From Alphaproteobacteria bacterium UBA6544 (GTDB lineage Bacteria; Pseudomonadota; Alphaproteobacteria; UBA8366), in assembly GCA_002434595.1 (NCBI GenBank), contig DJKK01000328.1, positions 1-11,254 on the forward strand: a stretch of DNA of 11,254 nt, written 5' to 3'. Both the position numbers and the translations under genes were made by a program. The notes under the pieces were generated by a model. That model was not told the DNA's origin. It worked only from the letters and a program-made list of their open reading frames with translations, and searched no databases. Shown piece after piece: positions 5,828-11,254 of this stretch. Every line of letters starts with the position of its first letter. Position 1 is the stretch's first letter.

Positions 5828-7387
5828 TTAAATCGGCAGAACTTGCGGGCGACTGCGACGCAGCCAAAGAACAATAAGCAATCGTGTCACCATGATCGCG
5901 GTAAACATCGATGTCAGGATGCCGACCGAGAGGGTCACAGCAAAGCCTTTGATGGGCCCGGAACCAAATGCAAACAGCAAGACTGCGGCAATCAATGTCG
6001 TTAGGTTCGAGTCGATGATGGTTGTCAGCGCGCGGCGATAACCGGCATCAATCGAGGCGATAGGTCCCCGTCCGGCACGGGTCTCCTCGCGAATGCGCTC
6101 AAAGATCAGTACGTTTGCGTCAACCGCCATACCCATGGTTAGGACAATTCCTGCGATACCCGGTAAGGTCAGAGTCGCCTGAAGTACAGACAATAACGCG
6201 AATATAATTGCGATATTGAAGAGGAGCGCGACATCTGCCATCAGGCCAAACCGGCCATATACGACTACCATAAATATAATAACGAGCAGGAGCCCGATCA
6301 GGCTCGCTGATTTACCCGCTTCCACGGAATCCTTACCAAGGCCCGGCCCCACCGTTCGCTCCTCGAGAAACGATACTGGTGCGGGCAGTGCGCCCGCGCG
6401 CAGCAAAAGCGCTAAGTCCTGCGTTTCTTGCACGGAAAACTGGCCGGTAATGATACCGCTGCCACCAGTAATCGGCTCGTTGATTCGGGGGGCGCTAACG
6501 ACCTTACCGTCAAGCACAATGGCAAGCAGCCGGTGGACGTTCTTGCTCGTGACTGACCCGAACTTGCGTGCCCCAGTTTGATCAAACCGAAATGAAATGA
6601 CCGGTCGATTCTGGTCGAAGCTAGGCTGCGCGTCCGTCAGACTGTCACCGCTAACCTCGACCTTCCGCCGGACCCAATAGCGGGCACCTTCCTGGTCTTC
6701 CTCACCGGACGGTAGGTCCAAATAGCCGGGTGGCGTGCGACGGCCTGGACCGTAGACTTCAGGATGCGCCAAATGAAACGTCAGTTTTGCCGTCGTATTG
6801 AGGACCGCCTTTACACGTTCCGGATCGTCGACACCCGGGATCTGCAGCAGGATACGTTCATCTCCCTGCCTCTGAATAGTAGGTTCGCGCGTTCCCGTTT
6901 CGTCAATCCGAATTCGGATTATCTCCAAAGCCTGACGCACCACATCGCTGCGTCGGTTTGAAATCGCTTCCTCAGTATATTCGATGCGGAATCCACCTGC
7001 ATCGAGCGTATCGATATTAACTCCGGGGTTTCGCTTGAATATCAACTCACGAACCTGATCGCGTTTGCCGGGAACGGAGACATCGAATTCAACAGCACGC
7101 CTCTCAAGCCGCATGTTCTTAGGGAACGCCCGTTGTCCTCTCAGAATATCACGAATATCACCTTCGAGATTGCCGACCATTTCGTCGATCGCGACGTCGG
7201 TTTCGACCTTAAGCAGGAGATGCAATCCTCCTTGCAGATCGAGGCCCAGGTTAATCGTGTTGCCGGGCATCCATTCCGGGAAGTTTTCAAATGCCTTACC
7301 GCCAATCACATTCGGCAATGCATAGAGCACACCCAGAACGCAGATCACCGCCACTGTAACGCGCTGAAATATAGAAATATTTATCAT
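5828..7387 (-). CDS. secD: Protein translocase subunit SecD
   Basis: Large subunit of the SecDF accessory translocase, partner of SecF and YajC. Complete, 519 residues, typical of alphaproteobacteria. Seen: first membrane segment at about 9-28, the LGLDLQGGLHL motif at 47-57 at the start of the periplasmic P1 region, the ILLQIPGV segment, the SECFR-like tail of P1 with the GxxVSAPRINEPI and GQFSVQETQDLALLLRAGALP motifs, and a C-terminal block of five membrane segments with GMAVDANVLIFERIREE and TTIIDSNLTTLIAA. The start is the ATG at 7387; the ribosome site is weak, which fits coupling to yajC, whose stop lies 25 bases upstream. No lesion seen. Confidence 0.97.
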   Translation of the reverse strand: MINISIFQRVTVAVICVLGVLYALPNVIGGKAFENFPEWMPGNTINLGLDLQGGLHLLLKVETDVAIDEMVGNLEGDIRDILRGQRAFPKNMRLERRAVEFDVSVPGKRDQVRELIFKRNPGVNIDTLDAGGFRIEYTEEAISNRRSDVVRQALEIIRIRIDETGTREPTIQRQGDERILLQIPGVDDPERVKAVLNTTAKLTFHLAHPEVYGPGRRTPPGYLDLPSGEEDQEGARYWVRRKVEVSGDSLTDAQPSFDQNRPVISFRFDQTGARKFGSVTSKNVHRLLAIVLDGKVVSAPRINEPITGGSGIITGQFSVQETQDLALLLRAGALPAPVSFLEERTVGPGLGKDSVEAGKSASLIGLLLVIIFMVVVYGRFGLMADVALLFNIAIIFALLSVLQATLTLPGIAGIVLTMGMAVDANVLIFERIREETRAGRGPIASIDAGYRRALTTIIDSNLTTLIAAVLLFAFGSGPIKGFAVTLSVGILTSMFTAIMVTRLLIVLWLRRSRPQVLPI

Positions 7388-7412
7388 GACGCCAAGTGCG
7401 CTCGGATGCCGT

Positions 7413-7847
7413 TCAATCTTTACCCGTCAAACGGTTAAGAAGGCTTGCGCCTTCCTTCTTGTCTTGCTTGTCTTTCCTAGCCTCATCATTCGCGGCCTCG
7501 GGCTTTTCTTTTTTCTCGGGCTCTTTCACAGGCTCCGTCTTCGACATGACACTAGCAAGCGTCGAACGGGATATCTTTACCTTAACACCTTCCGCGATTT
7601 CCACCTGCAATTCGTCGTCGCTGACCACTTTCGCGACTGTGCCGATAATACCGCCGCCGGTCACTACTTTGTCACCGCGTCTAACTGCGGCAAGCATTTC
7701 GCGATGATCTTTCATTTTCTTCTGCTGTGGTCTGATCAGCAGGAAATAAAACACGGCGAAAATTAAAACCAGCGGGAACATCATCGAGAAAATGTCGCCG
7801 CCGCCGGCACCACCCGCACCTTGGGCCCAAGCTTCGGAAATCAACAT
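7413..7847 (-). CDS. yajC: Preprotein translocase subunit YajC
   Basis: Small inner-membrane member of the SecDF-YajC complex. 144 residues from ATG 7847. Seen: a short glycine-rich N-terminal stretch, one membrane segment at about 22-39 (MMFPLVLIFAVFYFLLIRPQ) with the signature IRPQQKKMKDH, then the YajC core GDKVVTGGGIIGTVAKV and a charged Lys/Glu-rich C-terminal tail longer than in E. coli, as often seen in this class. The frame is open eight codons further, to GTG 7871, but AAGGAG (7854-7859) six bases before ATG 7847 settles the start. It is the first gene of the yajC-secD-secF transcript from the promoter at 7892-7919. Confidence 0.95.
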   Translation of the reverse strand: MLISEAWAQGAGGAGGGDIFSMMFPLVLIFAVFYFLLIRPQQKKMKDHREMLAAVRRGDKVVTGGGIIGTVAKVVSDDELQVEIAEGVKVKISRSTLASVMSKTEPVKEPEKKEKPEAANDEARKDKQDKKEGASLLNRLTGKD

Positions 7848-7853
7848 GTAGAG

Positions 7854-7859
7854 CTCCTT
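7854..7859 (-). promoter_or_regulatory. Ribosome binding site of yajC
   Basis: AAGGAG on the minus strand, six bases before ATG 7847. It rules out the upstream in-frame GTG at 7871, whose coding would run through this site. Confidence 0.75.
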
Positions 7860-7891
7860 CCGTTGCGGCACGGACAGCCGCGTCGCGCGCG

Positions 7892-7919
7892 ACTATACAG
7901 GCCTTGCCGTTAAATTCAA
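7892..7919 (-). promoter_or_regulatory. Putative promoter of yajC-secD-secF
   Basis: Minus-strand TTGAAT (7914-7919) and TATAGT (7892-7897) spaced by 16 bases, predicting a start near 7885 and a leader of about 38 bases to ATG 7847. It separates the Sec genes transcriptionally from the upstream lipoprotein gene. Inferred from motif and position only. Confidence 0.45.
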
Positions 7920-8135
7920 TTCAAGGACGCGAGATTACAAGCACCGATTGGTATGGATTGACGAATCTCGAAGCTAGGACGATATCCCGCCCCCCAATAG
8001 TTTCCCAGGCGTCAGCTCAATGATGGATCAATTGATGAAATCAGCTCTCAACAGGTTCGCCGATCCATCAATACGTCCGGCGTCCGATAGTTTCCGAACG
8101 AAGAATCGCGAATGGTCTATCAGTTGGAACTTGAA
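7920..8135. other. Intergenic region between lipoprotein gene and yajC promoter, with small repeats
   Basis: No gene, RNA or terminator was recognised. All three minus-strand frames carry stops and I saw no family pattern. It holds a perfect nine-base inverted repeat, TGATGGATC (8021-8029) and GATCCATCA (8062-8070), with a 32-base spacer, plus direct repeats ATAGTTTCC (7997-8005, 8087-8095) and TCAGCTC (8012-8018, 8041-8047). Confidence 0.4.
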
Positions 8136-9122
8136 TTAGCCTGAATGACGATTCATCGCGGTTCGCCGCCTCAGAAACCGCAACGGATTAACTGCTTCCC
8201 TTCCTCTTCGGATCTCAAAGTGTAGTTGCGGTCGGTCCACGCTCCCCGAACTGCCAACACGGGCGATGGTTTGGCCGCGCCGGACAGTATCCCCGGATTT
8301 CACAAGGAGTGCTTCGTTATGTGCGTAAGCGCTCATCAACCCCTTATCGTGGCGAATAAGCACCAGATTCCCAAAACCTCGCAATTGATTACCTGCATAG
8401 GCGACGACACCAGCTTGGACCGCCTGCACGGGGGCACCTCGGGGTGCCGCCAGATTTATGCCGTCATTGTGCAGACCTTTACCTTTTGCGCCAAACCGGG
8501 AAATCAAGCGTCCTTCAACGGGCCAAACGAATCCACCGCTCGCTTTCGGCGGCTTTGGTAATTTCGGGCGCACTGCCACAGATTTATTTAGCCTCGATGT
8601 CGCCGACCGATCCGAAGCTTTTGCAGCGCCCTTCCGCTCGACCTTGTGCGCAGTTTGGACATGCTCCGCCTCTATGGCACCCGGCAGTCGCAGCGATCTG
8701 CCAACGATAATTTTATACGGCGGCTTCAAATCGTTGAGAGAGGCAAGTTTACTCATCGCGACGCCATATTGCCGCGATATGCCATAAAGCGTATCACCAC
8801 GCGCGACGCGGTGGATTCGCGGACTGGGAAGCTTCAATCGTTGTCCCACAAACAGCCGATAGGGTGGTTTAAGCAGGTTGGCGCTGATAATCGATCGCGT
8901 CGATACACCGTACCGTCGGGAAATACCGTAAAGACTATCATTGAGCGCTACGATATGGACACCGCCCGCCGGTACTGAACGTTGCGCCTGTCCACCTTTA
9001 CGCTCCTCGTACAAGGTTACGCGGGGAGGCTGTCCGCAAGCGGACAGGACCAATAGAATGCAGATCACGATCGGCGCTAGACGCATGTTAGGAACTTTAC
9101 CCATCACACAAACACGGCTCAA
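8136..9122 (-). CDS. NlpD-like lipoprotein: two LysM domains and degenerate M23 (LytM) domain
   Basis: Probable envelope lipoprotein that binds peptidoglycan and activates cell-wall amidases at division. From TTG 9122 (328 residues): signal peptide with lipobox LSAC, lipidated Cys29; LysM at about 54-98 and 104-148, each with YGISRxYGV and LKPPY repeats; a basic linker; M23 domain at about 198-318. Two of three zinc ligands of active M23 peptidases are missing: the His and Asp of HxGxD are Asn219 and Asn223, and HLH is Gln299-Leu-His301 (His301 kept). His268 of SAYAHN remains. This pattern resembles E. coli NlpD, a regulator rather than an enzyme. Start: TTG 9122 overlaps the pcm stop (TTGA) with AGGAG 12 bases upstream; ATG 9086 would also give a good 17-residue signal peptide and is a real alternative. 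Confidence 0.9.
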   Translation of the reverse strand: MSRVCVMGKVPNMRLAPIVICILLVLSACGQPPRVTLYEERKGGQAQRSVPAGGVHIVALNDSLYGISRRYGVSTRSIISANLLKPPYRLFVGQRLKLPSPRIHRVARGDTLYGISRQYGVAMSKLASLNDLKPPYKIIVGRSLRLPGAIEAEHVQTAHKVERKGAAKASDRSATSRLNKSVAVRPKLPKPPKASGGFVWPVEGRLISRFGAKGKGLHNDGINLAAPRGAPVQAVQAGVVAYAGNQLRGFGNLVLIRHDKGLMSAYAHNEALLVKSGDTVRRGQTIARVGSSGSVDRPQLHFEIRRGREAVNPLRFLRRRTAMNRHSG

Positions 9123-9769
9123 TCGCTTGCCGGGCTCCTGGGGACCCCCTCCACCAAGGGCACGAAGCGCACATCACCTAAATCTTCGATCTCGAATTCG
9201 TCGCTGCGGCGGACAACCTTTACAATACGCTGTTCTGAACGCTCGCCGCCAATTGGAAGAACCATAATTCCGTTGTCTTCGAGCTGATCCGCGAGGCGCC
9301 GCGGTACATCCTCCGCCGACGCAGCGGAAATTATCCGCGCAAATGGCGCTTGGGCTTCCCACCCCAAGCTGCCATCACCCGCGATACTCGTAAAATTATC
9401 GCGCCCCAATGCATAGAGCCTTTTAACGGCAGCGCGATGGAGTTCCTTGTGGCGTTCTATGGCGTAAACACGTCGGCAGAGATGGGTGAGCAACGCCGTC
9501 TGATATCCAGACCCCATGCCAATCTCAAGCACCTTGTGGCCCGGTTCAACCGATAAAGCCTGCAACATCATGGCAACAACTCTCGGCTGGCTCACTGTTT
9601 GGCCATATCCGATCGGGAGCGCAGTATCTTCGTAGCATTTGTCAAGAAACGCCTCTGGTACAAACTCCTCGCGCGGAACCCTTTCGAAGGCAGAAAGTAG
9701 TTCGGTATCCGTAATTCCACGACGGCGCAGATCTAGAATGAGTCGAATTTTCCGCGTCGCCGGAATCAC
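9119..9769 (-). CDS. pcm: Protein-L-isoaspartate O-methyltransferase
   Basis: Repairs damaged proteins by transferring a methyl group from S-adenosylmethionine to L-isoaspartyl residues, starting their return to aspartate; cytosolic. 216 residues, typical. Seen: substrate-side motif GYGQTVSQP at 54-62 with Ser60, SAM-binding motif LEIGMGSGYQ at 81-90, the acidic YAIERH, and the GDGSLGW motif followed by FARIISAAS. Two motif positions differ slightly from the common forms (GTGSGY, GDGTLGW). It starts with GTG at 9769 overlapping the surE TGA (GTGA), with AAAGG a short distance upstream, so it is coupled to surE, its frequent partner. Confidence 0.95.
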   Translation of the reverse strand: MIPATRKIRLILDLRRRGITDTELLSAFERVPREEFVPEAFLDKCYEDTALPIGYGQTVSQPRVVAMMLQALSVEPGHKVLEIGMGSGYQTALLTHLCRRVYAIERHKELHRAAVKRLYALGRDNFTSIAGDGSLGWEAQAPFARIISAASAEDVPRRLADQLEDNGIMVLPIGGERSEQRIVKVVRRSDEFEIEDLGDVRFVPLVEGVPRSPASD

Positions 9770-10557
9770 CGAAATGCCTTTCGTAGCTTCTTCAATGCAC
9801 CATAATGGGTCAAATCACAGTGTAGCGGTGTAACGGTAATCTCTCCCCGATCTATGGCCCGGTAATCGTTATCGCTATGACCCACATGAGCGCCCTGAAT
9901 AGCCGTCCCGATGATATGGAAGTGTCCTTCGCGTCGAGGATTGGTCATCTTATGTAAATTATAACCCGACTTTCGACGCCCCTGAGGAACTATTGTGAGA
10001 CCACTGACGGTTTCAGCTGAAACATTGGGAAAATTGACATTCATAAAGACATCGCGCGGCCACTCGAGTGTCAGCAATGTCTCTATCACACCGCGAGCAT
10101 GTCTTTCAGCCGTGCGGAATTGCGGCTTGTCACCTGCCATAGCCTGACTGAGGGCGATCGCCGGCAGACCAAGGAGTGTGGCCTCAAGCGCACCTGCAAC
10201 GGTGCCGGAATATGTTAAATCGTCTCCGAGGTTACCGCCTCGGTTGATGCCACTCAAAACGAGATCGGGCCGACAGTCGCTCAGATAGTCACCAAGCGCG
10301 AGCATCACACAATCCGTCGGGCTTCCCCCAACGGCAAAACGGCGCGGCCCGAGTTTGCTCACCTTAATCGCCTTGTTCAGAGACAAGGAATGTCCCGCGC
10401 CACTCTCTTCTTCCTCGGGTGCGAATATCCAAACATCTTTCGTGAAGGTTTTCGCAATTCGCTCAAGCACCTTTATGCCCGGCGCCCTGATACCGTCGTC
10501 ATTGACTACCAGTATACGCGCTTGCGACAAGTTCAGCGGCGGCTTGAACATCGCCAT
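9766..10557 (-). CDS. surE: 5'/3'-nucleotidase SurE
   Basis: Metal-dependent phosphatase acting on nucleoside 5'- and 3'-monophosphates, cytosolic, commonly paired with pcm. 263 residues. Seen: N-terminal ILVVNDDGI with metal-binding Asp20 and Asp21, APEEEESGAGHSLSL with Ser52, VGGSPTDCV at 76-84, and LVLSGINRGGNLGDD with Asn105, the last metal ligand; then TYSGTVAGALEA and MNVNFPN. The start ATG 10557 shares one base with the serS TAA (TAATG), typical of translational coupling; no strong ribosome site is visible, and ATG 10551 is an alternative. Confidence 0.96.
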   Translation of the reverse strand: MAMFKPPLNLSQARILVVNDDGIRAPGIKVLERIAKTFTKDVWIFAPEEEESGAGHSLSLNKAIKVSKLGPRRFAVGGSPTDCVMLALGDYLSDCRPDLVLSGINRGGNLGDDLTYSGTVAGALEATLLGLPAIALSQAMAGDKPQFRTAERHARGVIETLLTLEWPRDVFMNVNFPNVSAETVSGLTIVPQGRRKSGYNLHKMTNPRREGHFHIIGTAIQGAHVGHSDNDYRAIDRGEITVTPLHCDLTHYGALKKLRKAFR

Positions 10558-11254
10558 TATACGTCTACCGGTTCGATCTTCTCCAATCCGCCCATATAAC
10601 CTCGCAAGGCGTCTGGCACCGTGATAGAGCCGTCCGAATTTTGGAAGTTCTCCATGATCGCAATCATCGTGCGACCAACGGCTAAACCGGAACCGTTGAG
10701 AGTATGGACGAATTCAGTCCCCTTCCCGCCCTTCGGCCTAAAGCGGGCACGCATCCGCCGTGCCTGGAAATCCCAGCAATTCGAACAGCTCGATATTTCG
10801 CGGTAACGATTCTGACCGGGAAGCCACACTTCGAGATCGTATGTCTTCCGTGCGCCAAACCCCATATCACCCGTGCAGAGCAGGATAACGCGATAGGCCA
10901 GACCTAGCCGTTTCAGGACTTCTTCCGCGCAACCTGCCATCCGCTCCAATTCTTCGTTGGAACTTTCCGGGTGGGTTATGCTCACCAGCTCCACCTTCGA
11001 GAACTGATGCTGGCGAATCATTCCACGCGTATCCTTCCCGGCAGCGCCCGCTTCTGAGCGGAAGCACGGAGTCCAAGCGGTGTAACGCAGGGGCAGATCG
11101 TCCTGGTGCAAGATATCCCCCGCCACAATACTTGTAAGTGGAACTTCCGCAGTCGGGATGAGCCAATATCCGTCATCAGTGTGGAACGAATCCTGCGCAA
11201 ATTTCGGGAGCTGCGCAGTACCGTACATGGTATCGCTCTTGACCAAAGCCGGAG
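10557..11254 (-). CDS. serS: Seryl-tRNA synthetase (3' part, runs off right edge)
   Basis: C-terminal 231 residues of the class II synthetase that charges tRNA(Ser) with serine; the N-terminal coiled-coil arm and some of the catalytic domain (about 195 residues) lie outside the window. The frame is open to the edge, with the first full codon at 11252-11250. Seen: TMYGTAQLPKF, the serine-pocket motif TAEVPLT, class II motif 2 with CFRSEAGAAGKDTRG and RQHQFSKVEL, the EISSCSNCWDFQARR segment, and motif 3 NGSGLAVGRTMIAIMEN. The ending LEKIEP followed by a few residues is usual. It is upstream of surE in the same transcript. Confidence 0.97.
   Translation of the reverse strand, partial: PALVKSDTMYGTAQLPKFAQDSFHTDDGYWLIPTAEVPLTSIVAGDILHQDDLPLRYTAWTPCFRSEAGAAGKDTRGMIRQHQFSKVELVSITHPESSNEELERMAGCAEEVLKRLGLAYRVILLCTGDMGFGARKTYDLEVWLPGQNRYREISSCSNCWDFQARRMRARFRPKGGKGTEFVHTLNGSGLAVGRTMIAIMENFQNSDGSITVPDALRGYMGGLEKIEPVDV

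Noticed and set aside
5815..5874. Extended secF start giving 20 more residues.
   Set aside because: The extension overlaps the secD 3' end, and TTG 5814 has a ribosome site five bases away and yields the usual SecF N-terminus.
7920..8135. A second decayed gene between the lipoprotein gene and yajC.
   Set aside because: All minus-strand frames were read by eye; no family motif could be recognised, unlike the region after secF.

Overview
The window looks like a chromosomal segment of an alphaproteobacterium of moderate G+C. The right half holds a minus-strand run, serS-surE-pcm-LysM/M23 lipoprotein followed by yajC-secD-secF. This layout is typical of that class, and the bacterial homologues of the mitochondrial complex I assembly factors NDUFAF3 and NDUFAF6 often sit just after secF there. 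No species can be named from the sequence alone.

Layout, left to right. On the plus strand, 1-771 is the 3' end of uvrA, overlapping by ATGA the complete trmFO gene (768-2093). Converging on it from the minus strand is a short-chain dehydrogenase (2103-2867). Behind that lies a broken NDUFAF6-like squalene/phytoene-synthase-family gene (2896-3761), with one in-frame stop and one frameshift in a homopolymer. A probable promoter for it, flanked by three copies of an 8-mer, sits at about 3775-3829. A complete plus-strand membrane protein gene related to the PuuD (Urate_ox_N) membrane domain lies at 3993-4586 and ends in a strong intrinsic terminator. Between that terminator and secF is a short minus-strand relic (4655-4868) that I read as the remains of the NDUFAF3/Mth938-like gene. 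Then come secF, secD, yajC, a 288-base gap carrying the yajC promoter, the NlpD-like lipoprotein gene, pcm, surE and the 3' part of serS, which runs off the right edge.

How the genes fit together. YajC-SecD-SecF form the accessory complex that drives late steps of Sec-dependent export. The lipoprotein is probably a cell-envelope regulator of peptidoglycan amidases. SurE and Pcm are the usual nucleotidase and protein-repair methyltransferase pair, translationally coupled to serS by overlapping start and stop codons. UvrA (excision repair) and TrmFO (tRNA m5U54 formation) are housekeeping.

The unusual part is 2896-4868: two genes normally found next to secF, both of the complex I assembly factor type, are decayed while everything around them is intact, and an intact, unrelated membrane protein gene on the opposite strand lies between them. 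No tRNA, rRNA, CRISPR array or insertion sequence was seen.
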